DNA from: Gammaproteobacteria bacterium
Lineage (GTDB): Bacteria; Pseudomonadota; Gammaproteobacteria; Nevskiales; Nevskiaceae
Assembly (NCBI GenBank): GCA_026398815.1
Contig: JAPLSA010000022.1
Span: 56,328 to 120,327, forward strand
Direction of reading: 5' to 3'
DNA length: 64,000 nucleotides
Below are positions 22,090 through 31,877 of the stretch, piece by piece. Both the position numbers and the translations under genes were made by a program. The notes under the pieces are model-generated. The model saw only the letters and a list, made by a program, of their open reading frames with translations, searched no databases and was not told the DNA's origin. The number at the start of each line of letters is the position of its first letter. Within the stretch, counting starts at the first letter, position 1.

Positions 22090-22806
22090 TCAGCCGGGTG
22101 TGCGTCCGCTGCGGGCGAGTTGCTGGTTGCGGATCAGCTGCGCCTGGCTGCGCAACTGTTTCACGGTTTCCGGCGAGGTTCCCGATTGTTTCGCCATCTG
22201 GTCGGCTCCGACCTGATTACCGGTCAGCAGCATCAGGACGATCAGGTTGTTGCGGCTCTTCAGCTGTCCAGGCGCCAGCTCGGCGGCCGTCGACAGTTCG
22301 GGCAGCGCCTCGCCGTAGCGACCGGCTTCCATCAGCGCGTAGCCGAGATCGTTGCGGATCTCGACGTCGGTCGGCAGACGGCTCGCGGCATTGCGCAGCG
22401 CCCGGATGGCCGCGCCGAGATCCTTCGGCGCGGTCAGCAGGCCGATGCCATGCCAGGCCTTGCCTTCCAGCGGCCCGCCCATCAACCGCCGGTACAGCAG
22501 CTCCGCCTGGTCGCGCTGCTTCAGATGGCGGCGCGTCTCGGCTTCCAGATACAGCACTTCGGGATCGTCGCGCGTCTGCTGCTTCTGCGCCTCGATATGG
22601 GCGAGCGCGGCGTAGTACTGCCCCTGCTCCAGCAGCGCCTCGATCGCCTCGGTCTTGATCTGCTGCATCTTGACCGGGTCGGCGGCGGCCACTTCGTAGT
22701 TGTCGGCCGGCAGCGGCCGCGCCGGCTGGCTCTTGCAGGCCGCCAGGCCGGACAGGCCGGACAGGCCGAGCAGGCCACACAGCAGCAGGACCGATGCGCG
22801 TCTCAC
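22090..22806 (-). CDS. tadD: TadD-like TPR lipoprotein
   Basis: Lipobox LSGLAAC; TPR-like repeats; 4-nt overlap with tadC. Confidence 0.85.
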   Translation of the reverse strand: MRRASVLLLCGLLGLSGLSGLAACKSQPARPLPADNYEVAAADPVKMQQIKTEAIEALLEQGQYYAALAHIEAQKQQTRDDPEVLYLEAETRRHLKQRDQAELLYRRLMGGPLEGKAWHGIGLLTAPKDLGAAIRALRNAASRLPTDVEIRNDLGYALMEAGRYGEALPELSTAAELAPGQLKSRNNLIVLMLLTGNQVGADQMAKQSGTSPETVKQLRSQAQLIRNQQLARSGRTPG

Positions 22807-23750
22807 TGCGAGCCGCCACCTGACACCGAACCGAGCGTGCTCATGATCGACAGCGCAGCCGGGCCGGCGACGAAGATCAGCAGCGCCGGGAAGAAGAACA
22901 GCACCATCACCACGGTCATCCGACCGGAAATGACGTTGACCTTCTCGCGCAGGTCCATGCCGCGCCGTTCCTCGATCAGCTTCATCATGTCGAGCAGCGG
23001 TTCGCGCACTTCGCCGCCGTAGCGGTCAACCTGGCGCAACACGCCGAGCACGCTGCTGAGGTCGTCGACTTCCATCACGTCGCCCAGCTGCCGCAGCACG
23101 GTGCTGGTATCGGCGCCGGCATCGAACTGGCGCACGCAGGAATCGAATTCGCGGCCCAGCTCGGGCAGCACGCCGCGCCCTTCGCGGACGATCGAACCGA
23201 GCGCCTGCCGCGTCGACAGGCCGGCTTCGAACAGCAGCACCAGCAGGTGCACAAACAGCGGCACTTCGCTGCGCATCCGGGCACGGCGGCTGGAGGCGGC
23301 GCTGCGCAGCACCCAGCGCGGCAGCAGCATCGACAGGATCAGCGCCGCGATGATCATCATCACCAGCGACAGGCCCTGGAACAGCTTGCCGCCCAGCGTG
23401 ATTCCGGCCAGCACGCCCAGGCCGAGCAGGATCGGCACCAGACCCTGCAGCGCGTAGAACAGCAACCGCGCTTCCGGTCCGCGCCAGCCGGCCTGGGCCA
23501 GCAGGCGCGGCGTCTCGCCTTCCTTGTCGACCAGCTTTTCCAGCGACTGGCCCTGGCGCGCGAAGCCTTCCAGCAGCTGTTTGTGATCAGCGCCTTCGAA
23601 GTCCTCGGCACCTTCGCCGATCAACCCGAGACGACGGCGCAAGCGCCGCGCGCTGCGCGCTTCCAGCGCCATGTAGATCAGCACGCCGAGGGTGGCGACG
23701 CCGAACAGGATCGCGAACGCCACCACGAACTGGAAGATGGTCGGACTCAT
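22803..23750 (-). CDS. tadC: TadC, type II/IV secretion inner-membrane protein
   Basis: LPELGREFDSCVRQFDAGADTSTVLRQLGDVMEVDDLSSVLGVLRQVDRYGGEVREPLLDM; GspF/TadC domain. Confidence 0.93.
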   Translation of the reverse strand: MSPTIFQFVVAFAILFGVATLGVLIYMALEARSARRLRRRLGLIGEGAEDFEGADHKQLLEGFARQGQSLEKLVDKEGETPRLLAQAGWRGPEARLLFYALQGLVPILLGLGVLAGITLGGKLFQGLSLVMMIIAALILSMLLPRWVLRSAASSRRARMRSEVPLFVHLLVLLFEAGLSTRQALGSIVREGRGVLPELGREFDSCVRQFDAGADTSTVLRQLGDVMEVDDLSSVLGVLRQVDRYGGEVREPLLDMMKLIEERRGMDLREKVNVISGRMTVVMVLFFFPALLIFVAGPAALSIMSTLGSVSGGGSQ

Positions 23751-24673
23751 GAATCACTCTCGTCGATGCCCTTGAGCATCCACCACAACGCGATGAAGCC
23801 CAGGAACAGCATCGAACCCGATCCGATCAGCAGCATGCCGCCCTTCGGATCGGCCAGCATCTTGTCGTAGTACTTCGGGTTGCTGAGGTACATGTAGACG
23901 AACAGGATGACGTTGATCACCGCGAGCATCTTCGCGGAGAACCGCGTTTCCGCCGTCAGCGCCCGCAGTTCCTGCGCCGCGCCGGCGCGCTGGCGGATCA
24001 GCACGATCAGGCTCTTGAGCACGCCGCGCATGCTGCCGCCGTACTTGCGGTTGATGCTGGCCGCCATCGCCATGACCTTCAGGTCGCGCAGCCGGTGGAT
24101 GTCGCCGGCTTCCGACAGAACCTGTTCCAGCAAGGCACCGAGGCGCACCTGGCGGCTGATCGAGATGAACAGCGGCTGGATCGGATTCGGCGCCTCGCGC
24201 GCGGCCTGGTTCAGCGCCTCGTCCAGCGTGTTGCCGGCGGCCAGCACGCGGATCACGTTCTCCAGATAGGCCGGCAGCTGTTCGACGATCTTGCGCCGCC
24301 GCCATACTGCCTGCTGCACCAGCACGATGTAGAACAGCAGCAGGAACACGCCGAGCAGCGGCAGCGTGTACAGCGGCCCGAGCGCGATCAGCAGGAACAC
24401 GGCGACCGCGCCGACGATCAGCAGCAGCCGCACCACGGCGGCCGGACGGATGTCCGAACCGGTGCGCCAGAACAGGTGGCAGATCGCCCGCAGGAAGCGG
24501 TTGTTGATCACCGTGCTGCCCTGCCCGATCGCCGTCTCGTCGCTGCCGGACACCCGCAGGCGCAGCTTCAGGTCGGCATCGGTCTCCCGTTCGCGGGCCT
24601 GCAGGAACAGCCACACCGAGCCGCCGAGCAGCAGCACGGCAGCCAGCACGAACAGCACCACGACGACGTTCAT
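23747..24673 (-). CDS. tadB: TadB, type II/IV secretion inner-membrane protein
   Basis: VEQLPAYLENVIRVLAAGNTLDEALNQAARE...VMAMAASINRKYGGSMRGVLKSL. Confidence 0.93.
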   Translation of the reverse strand: MNVVVVLFVLAAVLLLGGSVWLFLQARERETDADLKLRLRVSGSDETAIGQGSTVINNRFLRAICHLFWRTGSDIRPAAVVRLLLIVGAVAVFLLIALGPLYTLPLLGVFLLLFYIVLVQQAVWRRRKIVEQLPAYLENVIRVLAAGNTLDEALNQAAREAPNPIQPLFISISRQVRLGALLEQVLSEAGDIHRLRDLKVMAMAASINRKYGGSMRGVLKSLIVLIRQRAGAAQELRALTAETRFSAKMLAVINVILFVYMYLSNPKYYDKMLADPKGGMLLIGSGSMLFLGFIALWWMLKGIDESDS

Positions 24674-25884
24674 GCAGCCTCCCGCGGCACCAGCGTGCCG
24701 GTGTCTGGTTCGTAGCGGAAGACGTCATGCATCGACAGCTCGCGCCCGTGCATGCCGCGCAGTTCGGTGATCGACATCACTCGCCGCTGGCCGCTCGGCA
24801 GGCGCGCCACCTGCACCAGCAGCTGGATCGCGGCGGCGATCTGGCCACGCAAGGTCAGCTCGCCGCCGGTATAGCCGGCAAAGCCCGCCAGCAGTTCGAT
24901 GCGGTGCATCGCGTCGCGGACGTTGTTGGCGTGCAGCGTGGTCATCGAGCCATCGTGGCCGGTGTTCATCGCCTGCAGCATGTCGAGCACTTCATCGCCG
25001 CGCACCTCGCCGACGATGATGCGGTCCGGGCGCATGCGCAGCGCGTTGCGCACCAGGTCGCGGGCAGTGATCGCCCGCTGGCCTTCCAGGTTCGGCGGCC
25101 GGGTTTCCAGCCGCACGACATGGCTGTGGCGCAGGCGCAGCTCGGCGGCATCCTCGACGGTGACGATGCGCTCGCCCGGCGGAATCCAGCTGCTCAGCAT
25201 GTTGAGGAAGGTGGTCTTGCCCGAGCCGGTGCCGCCCACCACGATCAGGTTCGCGCGGTTCTCGACGCGATGCTTGAGATAGGCGATTTCCTGCTCGGTG
25301 ATGCTGCCGCTGCGCACCAGATCTTCGGCGGTCAGCGGAATCTTGCGGAACTTGCGGATCGACAGGCAGGGCCCGTCGAGCGCGATCGGCGGAATGATCG
25401 CGTTGATGCGCGAGCCGTCCGGCAGTCGGGCGTCGACCATCGGCGTCGATTCGTCGACGCGCCGTCCCAGCGGCGCGAGGATGCGCTGGATCACGCGGAT
25501 CACGTGGTTGTCGTCGTTGAAGCGCACCGGTGCCGAGTACAGCCGGCCGGCGCGTTCGATGAAGACATTGTTCGGGCCGTTGACGACGATGTCGTTGACC
25601 GTGTCGTCGTCGACCAGGCTCTGGATCGGCCCGAAGCCCAGCAGTTCGTTGCGGGCGTCCTCGATCAGCGCTTCCGATTCGCGCTGGTTGACCGGCAGGC
25701 GCTGTTCCAGCACGTAGCGGCGCACCTGCTCGGCGACAAAGCGTTCGACCTTCTCCGCCGACCAGGTGTAGATGTCGAGCTTGCGGTCCTCGATCTGCGC
25801 GATCAGGTGCCGGTGGACGCTGCTCTTCAGCGTCTGGTACTGGTCCGACAGGCGAAACCGTTCGACCGGGTCAGCGGCGGCCAT
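24670..25884 (-). CDS. tadA: TadA/CpaF secretion ATPase
   Basis: VVGGTGSGKTTFLNMLSSWIP (Walker A), RIIVGEVRGDEVLDMLQAMNTGHDGSMTTLHAN. Confidence 0.96.
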   Translation of the reverse strand: MAAADPVERFRLSDQYQTLKSSVHRHLIAQIEDRKLDIYTWSAEKVERFVAEQVRRYVLEQRLPVNQRESEALIEDARNELLGFGPIQSLVDDDTVNDIVVNGPNNVFIERAGRLYSAPVRFNDDNHVIRVIQRILAPLGRRVDESTPMVDARLPDGSRINAIIPPIALDGPCLSIRKFRKIPLTAEDLVRSGSITEQEIAYLKHRVENRANLIVVGGTGSGKTTFLNMLSSWIPPGERIVTVEDAAELRLRHSHVVRLETRPPNLEGQRAITARDLVRNALRMRPDRIIVGEVRGDEVLDMLQAMNTGHDGSMTTLHANNVRDAMHRIELLAGFAGYTGGELTLRGQIAAAIQLLVQVARLPSGQRRVMSITELRGMHGRELSMHDVFRYEPDTGTLVPREAA

Positions 25885-25890
25885 CGTCGG

Positions 25891-27084
25891 TTACCGGAGC
25901 AGGCGGTCGAGGAAGCCCTGCTGCTGGGCCACCGGCTTCATGTCGCCCGACAGCAATGTCGTCGCGAGATCGCGCACGTCACCGCAGTAGGGGTCTTTCT
26001 TGACCAGCGTGAACAGCGGCTCGCCAGAGTTCATCGACAGCAGCCGGTTGAAGCTTTCGGTATGCAGCGCCGTCAGCAGCGGCAGCTCGAACAGCTCGGC
26101 GAGGTTGCGCGGCTCCAGGCCCAGCCGGCGGCGGTAGTTGTCGACCACCAGCGAGGCGCGCTCCAGCGAGCAGTCCTGGGCCCGCAGCGCGCGCAGCAGA
26201 TACTTGTTGTGCCGCGATTTCAGGATCGACTGGTCGGACAGCAGCAGCGTGCGATCCGCCATGTCGACCAGGCCGGCCACCGCCGCGATCGGCGCGTGAC
26301 CATCGATGGCGACCACCGTGTACGCGAACAGGCCGCGCAGCACCTGCATCAGCTTCAGCAGCTGCTCGGGTTCGAAGCTGCCGCGACCGAGCAGGTCTTC
26401 CGGCAGGCTCAGCACGTACAGGCCGCTGCCGTGCTTCGGGAACGCGGTGTCGATCAGCGTCTGGTCGCAGCGATGCGCGTCGTTGACGGCATCGAGCACG
26501 TTGTAGGTCGGGTTCAGGTTCAGGAAGATCGCCGCCGCGCCGGACGGCGTCGCGAGATCGACCAGCAGCACCCTGTCCGCCGGGCCCTGCTTTTCGGCGA
26601 TGGCCAGCGCCAGATGCTCGGCGAAGAAGGCGATCGACTCGTGCGGATGGCCGGACACGGTCAGGAAGATCTGGCCGCTGCGCGCCGGCACCACGGCGGC
26701 GGTCGACGCGGCGCTGCGCTTCAGCAGCCGGTTGATCTGGCTGCCCAGCGTGGCGTCATCGCGACCGCGGACCAGGAAATCGCGCGCGCCGGCGCGCATC
26801 GCCGCCAGCAGGCATTCCGCGTTCTCGCCGTTGCCGAGCCCGACCACCGGGATCTGCCAGTGCCGCTCGTGGAACTGCTCCACGAACGAGGCCCGCAGCA
26901 TCGCGTTGGCCGAGGTGAACTCGCAGAACACCATGTCGTAGCGGGACTGCGCCGCGACAGCCTGCAGCAGCTGCGAAGGCTCGGTGCCGCGAATCAGGAC
27001 GGCGTCCAGATTCGCGTCATCGGCGGATTCCAGCCAGTGCTCGAAGCCGGGATCATCGGCAACGACCAGCACTTTCGTTTTCAT
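25891..27084 (-). CDS. tadZ: TadZ/CpaE-like pilus assembly protein
   Basis: Response-receiver-like N-terminus followed by ParA/MinD-like domain (VLLVDLATPSGAAAIFLNLNPTYNVLDAVNDAHRCDQTLID). Confidence 0.88.
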   Translation of the reverse strand: MKTKVLVVADDPGFEHWLESADDANLDAVLIRGTEPSQLLQAVAAQSRYDMVFCEFTSANAMLRASFVEQFHERHWQIPVVGLGNGENAECLLAAMRAGARDFLVRGRDDATLGSQINRLLKRSAASTAAVVPARSGQIFLTVSGHPHESIAFFAEHLALAIAEKQGPADRVLLVDLATPSGAAAIFLNLNPTYNVLDAVNDAHRCDQTLIDTAFPKHGSGLYVLSLPEDLLGRGSFEPEQLLKLMQVLRGLFAYTVVAIDGHAPIAAVAGLVDMADRTLLLSDQSILKSRHNKYLLRALRAQDCSLERASLVVDNYRRRLGLEPRNLAELFELPLLTALHTESFNRLLSMNSGEPLFTLVKKDPYCGDVRDLATTLLSGDMKPVAQQQGFLDRLLR

Positions 27085-27126
27085 GAAGACACCATCGGCG
27101 TGCGGGGCTCGTCGGATGTCCGGGGC

Positions 27127-28488
27127 TTACTTGCTGTAACCGGTGGCCGCGTCCTGACCGAAATCGCCGGTCTCCAGGAACATCGTCTCGGCAAAGTTCG
27201 GGCGGTAGTTGTCGAGGCTGGCGCCCGGCAGCGCCGGCGTCTGCGTGCCCCGGGACATCGGGCGCACCAGATGCGGCGTGATGATCATGATCAGTTCCTT
27301 CTCGGTGCGGTTGATGCTCGTGGTCCGGAAGAACGCGCCCAGCACCGGGATGTCACCCAGCCACGGCACCTTGTCGACGTTGTTGGTCAGGTTGCTGCTG
27401 ACCAGCCCCGACAGCACGAAGGTTTCACCATCGCCCAGTTCAACCGTGGTGTCGGTGCGCCGGATGATGATGCCCGGCACTGTGGTGCCCTGGATGGTCA
27501 CCGCGTTGGTGAAGTCGAGATCGCTGACTTCCGGCGCCACCTTGACCGCGATGCGGCTGTTGGAAAGCACGGTCGGCGTCAGGTTCAGGCGCACGCCGAA
27601 CTCGCGGAACTGCACTGTGATCGCGCCGCCACCGGTCGCGCTGCCCTGCGGCACCGGATACGGGAATTCGCCGCCGGCGAGGAAGCTGGCGGTCTGGCCG
27701 CTGAGCGCGGTCAGGCTCGGTTCGGCCAAGGTCCGCGCCAGGCCCTTGCGCTCCAGCACGCTGAGGATGCCGGTGTAGCCGTTGTTGCCGAACACGATGT
27801 TGAAGGCGTCGCCGATCGGCAGGAAGCCGGTCGCGCTCAGGAAGCCGTCGCCGATGGCGTTGCCCAGCGACGTCGCTGACCGCGAGATGGTGCCCGGGTT
27901 GCCGATGCCGCCGACCGTGTTGTTGCCGAGCTTGAACAGGTTGATGCCGTACTGCTGCAGGGTCGTGCGGTTGACCTCGACGATCTTGACCTGGCTCATC
28001 ACCTGCGTTTCGCCTCCGGCGAAGCTGCGATCGGCCGGTGCCGGCGCGTCCTTGTCGCGCGGGCTGGTCGACAGCGTGGCCTTGCGGTGCGCCAGCAGGC
28101 TCGGCGTGGTGCCGTCGAGCGCGCCGCCCGGCTGGATGTTCATCCCTGACAGCTCAGGGTCCGGCGCCACTGCCGTGGCCACCGCGATCCGGTACTCGGT
28201 CGCGCCGCCGCCCCGGGTCCAGACCAGCAGGCTGGTCACGCCGCCGGACTTGCCGTTGATCAGCACCTCGCGGCCATTGACGACGTTGACGTCGGCGATC
28301 TTCGGCTGGCCCACCGCCACCCGCGCGACCGGCCCCTTGGCGCGGATCAGCTTGTGGGTGCCGGGTTCGACGGTGATCGTCTCCACCGCCCCGTCGGCGC
28401 TCGCCTGCGGCGCATGGCCGAGGACCGAGGTGGCGATCAGCGCGATGCCGAGTACGCGGGAAAGCTGTCGACCGATCGAGAAGCGCAT
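27127..28488 (-). CDS. rcpA: RcpA/CpaC-type secretin
   Basis: BON/secretin: GTHKLIRAKGPVARVAVGQPKIADVNVVNGREVLINGKSGGVTSLLVW; VNRTTLQQYGINLF; ALSGQTASFLAGGEFPYPVPQ; VPWLGDIPVLGAFFR. ORF extends to 28578. Confidence 0.94.
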   Translation of the reverse strand: MRFSIGRQLSRVLGIALIATSVLGHAPQASADGAVETITVEPGTHKLIRAKGPVARVAVGQPKIADVNVVNGREVLINGKSGGVTSLLVWTRGGGATEYRIAVATAVAPDPELSGMNIQPGGALDGTTPSLLAHRKATLSTSPRDKDAPAPADRSFAGGETQVMSQVKIVEVNRTTLQQYGINLFKLGNNTVGGIGNPGTISRSATSLGNAIGDGFLSATGFLPIGDAFNIVFGNNGYTGILSVLERKGLARTLAEPSLTALSGQTASFLAGGEFPYPVPQGSATGGGAITVQFREFGVRLNLTPTVLSNSRIAVKVAPEVSDLDFTNAVTIQGTTVPGIIIRRTDTTVELGDGETFVLSGLVSSNLTNNVDKVPWLGDIPVLGAFFRTTSINRTEKELIMIITPHLVRPMSRGTQTPALPGASLDNYRPNFAETMFLETGDFGQDAATGYSK

Positions 28489-28574
28489 GCCGGATTCCTT
28501 GCTGCCTGGAGGCGACGACCGGGCGATGTCCCGACCGCGATGAAAGAGGGAATGAATGAGAGTTCGCCGGCCGT

Positions 28575-29627
28575 TCATGGCGACACCGACTTGAGGTCAG
28601 AACCGCGGATGATCTCGATGGTCGGCGGGCTTGCCGGCGCAAGGCGCACCGGCGGCTTCTTCTTTTCCTTGGCCACCATCTTGGTCAGCTCGGTGGCAGT
28701 GATGATCTGCTCGGCTGCCAGCGCGGCCGCAGCGGCTTCGGCTTCAGCCTTGGCCTTCTCGGCCGCGGTCAGCGGCTTGGCCGGCGCCGCCGGTTCGACC
28801 GACACCGCCGCGATCGCCGGCGCATCGCCAGCCGGGGCTGCAGCCGGATCGGTGGCAGCGACCTCGGCCGGCGCGCCATGCAGCGCCAGACGCAGTTCGC
28901 CGTAGGAGGCGCCGAGCAGCACGCGGGTGACCTGCAGTTCCGGAATCGCCAGCACCGCCGTGCGCTCGCGGCGCTGCTGCTGCGGATTCTTGTTGCGGTC
29001 CTTGGAATCCTCGAGGCCTTTTGGCGGATCGACCAGATGGTCCTCGTACGCCAGCACCTTGATGTCGCGGATCAGCACGCGGGCCTGGGTGGGAATGTCC
29101 TTCTTCTCTTCTTCCTTCGCCGCTTCCTCGCCGGTCGGCGTGTCGGTCACCGACTTGATGTATACCAGCACGTCGACGATGTCGCCCGGGCGAACGAAGC
29201 CGCCGACGCCGACCACGTCGTCCACCTTCAGCGACAGCGCCCGGTGGCCTTCCGGCACGCCGCGCGCGATCAGATTGGTGTCCTTGAAGAAGCGCGGCAC
29301 CACCGGCGCACCAGCATCGATGTCGATCATCGGCGTGCGGCCGATGGCGTCGTTGACGTTGGCGAAATATTCGGTCGGCGCGATGGTCATCGGCGCGACG
29401 ACGATATCGCTGTCCTTGATCGGCACGTTGGCAGCCAGTGGACGCGTGGCCACCACCACCATGATCTGCGGCGCGGCCGGCACGGCGGCTTCGGTCTGGG
29501 CCTGTTGCTGGGCCCGCGCTGCACTTTCGGCGAACCCGCGACTCATTCGCCAGCCGACGATCACGAGCACGATCGCGATCAGTCCGAGCACGATCGCGAT
29601 CACACGAATCGCGTTGCTGTTGTTCAT
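28575..29627 (-). CDS. rcpC: RcpC/CpaB Flp pilus assembly protein
   Basis: VVATRPLAANVPIKDSDIVVAPMTIAPTEYFANVNDAIGRTPMIDIDAGAPVV (SAF-like); VGGFVRPGDIVDVLVYI. Confidence 0.9.
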   Translation of the reverse strand: MNNSNAIRVIAIVLGLIAIVLVIVGWRMSRGFAESAARAQQQAQTEAAVPAAPQIMVVVATRPLAANVPIKDSDIVVAPMTIAPTEYFANVNDAIGRTPMIDIDAGAPVVPRFFKDTNLIARGVPEGHRALSLKVDDVVGVGGFVRPGDIVDVLVYIKSVTDTPTGEEAAKEEEKKDIPTQARVLIRDIKVLAYEDHLVDPPKGLEDSKDRNKNPQQQRRERTAVLAIPELQVTRVLLGASYGELRLALHGAPAEVAATDPAAAPAGDAPAIAAVSVEPAAPAKPLTAAEKAKAEAEAAAAALAAEQIITATELTKMVAKEKKKPPVRLAPASPPTIEIIRGSDLKSVSP

Positions 29628-29725
29628 GCTGCGCAGCTCCCTTCTTGGTGTATGCCGCTGTTTTCGCGGCAGCTTAAACGATCTATGTCCGCTGTTTCAG
29701 TTTGATGCCGACGGCTTCCCGAGCC

Positions 29726-30196
29726 CTACGAAAGCCGCCCAGCGGCAGTGGCTGTGAGGACCGGCGGCAACGGCGGAACGGCACCTACCAGCGGGATCGG
29801 GATGGTCGGGAACAGGGTCGGCGTGGTCAGGCTGTAAGTGATCACGGCCACCAGCGTGTCACCGGCCGAACCGTCCTCCTGCAGCGTGTAGGACACCGTC
29901 AGCGCAGGCGGCACCGTGGCCCCCGCCGCCGTGAAATTCCGGGCGATCGCGAGATTGCCCTGCGCCTGCGCGGCAGCCAGGTAAGCACCGGAGTTATTGC
30001 CAGGCGCTACCGCGATCGCGGCCCGTACCGCTTCCTGCGCCAGGAAGTTGATGCGCTGCTGCAGGAAGTAGATGTAGCCGTAGCAGATGCCGCCGTAGAC
30101 GATGGCGAACACGATCGGGAAGATCAGGGCGAACTCGATGGCCGAGGCACCGGCAAGCCGGCGCGGCAGTCGACGGACAAGGCGATCAGAAGCCAT
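29726..30196 (-). CDS. tadE: TadE-family pseudopilin-like protein
   Basis: RRLAGASAIEFALIFPIVFAIVYGGICYGYIYFLQQRINFLAQEAVRAA. Confidence 0.88.
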   Translation of the reverse strand: MASDRLVRRLPRRLAGASAIEFALIFPIVFAIVYGGICYGYIYFLQQRINFLAQEAVRAAIAVAPGNNSGAYLAAAQAQGNLAIARNFTAAGATVPPALTVSYTLQEDGSAGDTLVAVITYSLTTPTLFPTIPIPLVGAVPPLPPVLTATAAGRLS

Positions 30197-30650
30197 GGGC
30201 GAAATTTCCGGACAGGATCAGAAGCAGCAGGAAACCAGATGACAGCGCGATCGCCGCCGGCATGCGGCCCGGCCGGCGCCGCTGCAGGCGGGCGACGACA
30301 GCCAGTGAAACGGCCATCAGACCAAGCAAAAGCGCAGCCACCAGCGTGATCGCAAGAATACCCCGGGGGCCGCAGAGCAAGCCGAGCACTGCCATGTACT
30401 TGACGTCCCCGGCGCCAAACTGGCGCAGCGCATAACCCGGCAGGCCGAGCAGCAGCCCGATACCGAAGCCGCTCAGTGCATCGGCGTTGCCGACGCCCAG
30501 CAGGCCGGCACCCTGGATCAGCTGCATCAGTGCTGCGGGCACCAGCACCAGCAGCAGCAACGAATTGGGCACCCGCAACTGCCGGAAATCGGTTCCGGCA
30601 ATCACGAGTGCCCAGAGGGACAGCAGTCCGGAGGTCAGTGCGATCGGCAC
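30186..30650 (-). CDS. tadV: TadV/CpaA prepilin peptidase (A24 family)
   Basis: TDFRQLRVPN and GAGDVKYMAVLGLL (aspartyl protease motifs). Confidence 0.9.
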   Translation of the reverse strand: MPIALTSGLLSLWALVIAGTDFRQLRVPNSLLLLVLVPAALMQLIQGAGLLGVGNADALSGFGIGLLLGLPGYALRQFGAGDVKYMAVLGLLCGPRGILAITLVAALLLGLMAVSLAVVARLQRRRPGRMPAAIALSSGFLLLLILSGNFAHGF

Positions 30651-30671
30651 CTGCCGGACAGGCCGGTCAGA

Positions 30672-30854
30672 TTAGCCGCCAGCCGCCGCGGTCGACAGGG
30701 CGCCGGAGATGTTGGTGAACAGCGACTGCAGGCTCTGGCCCGAAGTGATCAGCACACCGACGATGACGACGGCGATCAGGCCGACAATCAGGCCGTATTC
30801 AACGGCGCTCGCGCCTTCTTCACGAGTCAGGAAATTCTGGATTTTCTTCAGCAT
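30672..30854 (-). CDS. flp: Flp/Fap-type pilin
   Basis: 60 aa; MLKKIQNFLTREEGASAVEYGLIVGLIAVVIVGVLITSG. Confidence 0.95.
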   Translation of the reverse strand: MLKKIQNFLTREEGASAVEYGLIVGLIAVVIVGVLITSGQSLQSLFTNISGALSTAAAGG

Positions 30855-30980
30855 GGGAGCACTCCGGTTGACGCGTTTGTGGGGGCGGTACGGGCGGGTA
30901 CTGCCCGTGACGAAACCTTATGACAGGGGGTGTGGGCCGTCAAAGCAGCTGATTCCGGCAACTTCTACCGCTCATCGGTT

Positions 30981-31856
30981 ATGGTGCCGGCCGGTTCCGT
31001 ACACCTTCCCTTTCCCGTGGCGATCTACGCAATCGGCGATGTCCAGGGCTGTTGCGACGCCCTCCAGCGGCTGCTCGACCATCTGCATTTCGACCCGGCA
31101 TCCGACCAGCTCTGGCTGGCGGGCGACCTGGTCAATCGCGGCCCGCAGTCGGCGGCCACGCTGCGGCTGGTCCGCTCGCTCGGCGATCGTGCCATCACCG
31201 TGCTCGGCAACCACGACCTGCACCTGCTGGCGGTGGCGGCCGGTGGCAAGCGCGGCCGGCGCGACACGCTGGAGGACGTGCTCGATGCGCCCGACCGCGA
31301 CGAGCTGCTGCACTGGCTGCGCCAGCAGCCGTTGATGCACGCAAGCCGCGACGGCCGCTGGCAGATGCTGCATGCCGGCCTGCCGCCGCAATGGACGATT
31401 GCCGAAGCCGCCGCCCATGCACGGGAAGTCGAGGCGCTGCTGCGCGGCCCGGACGCAAGCCCGCTGCTGCGCCACATGTATGGCGACCAGCCGGACTGCT
31501 GGGACCCAGAACTGACCGGCTGGCCACGGCTGCGCTTCATCGTCAACGCCTTCACGCGGCTGCGTTATTGCACGCCGGACGGCCGCTTCGCCGCCGAGCC
31601 GAAGGGCGCGCCGGGCAGCCAGCCGGACGGTCTGCTGCCGTGGTTCGCGGTGCCTGGCCGGCGCAGCGCCGGCAGCCGCATCGTGTTCGGCCACTGGTCG
31701 ACGCTGGGCCAGGTGCACTGGCCGGACGCCCGGGTCTGGGGGCTCGACACCGGCTGCGTCTGGGGCGGGCGGCTGAGCGCGCTGCGGCTCGACGACGAGA
31801 AGCTGTCCGGCGTCGACTGCGCGCAGTACCGCAGGCCGGGGCACGAGGGCGACTGA
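30981..31856 (+). CDS. apaH: Symmetrical bis(5'-nucleosyl)-tetraphosphatase ApaH
   Basis: YAIGDVQGCCDALQRLLDHLHFDPASDQLWLAGDLVNRGPQSAATLRLVRSLGDRAITVLGNHDLHLLAVA; start 30981 or 31017 (GTG). Confidence 0.95.
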   Translation: MVPAGSVHLPFPVAIYAIGDVQGCCDALQRLLDHLHFDPASDQLWLAGDLVNRGPQSAATLRLVRSLGDRAITVLGNHDLHLLAVAAGGKRGRRDTLEDVLDAPDRDELLHWLRQQPLMHASRDGRWQMLHAGLPPQWTIAEAAAHAREVEALLRGPDASPLLRHMYGDQPDCWDPELTGWPRLRFIVNAFTRLRYCTPDGRFAAEPKGAPGSQPDGLLPWFAVPGRRSAGSRIVFGHWSTLGQVHWPDARVWGLDTGCVWGGRLSALRLDDEKLSGVDCAQYRRPGHEGD

Positions 31857-31877
31857 GCGCGTGCCCCGCGTTGCGCT

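Noticed and set aside
24727-27879. 1050-aa plus-strand ORF opposite tadA/tadZ/rcpA
   Set aside because: Composition rich in R/H/Q/D/V with no domain; antisense to three clear tad genes; high-GC antisense artefact.
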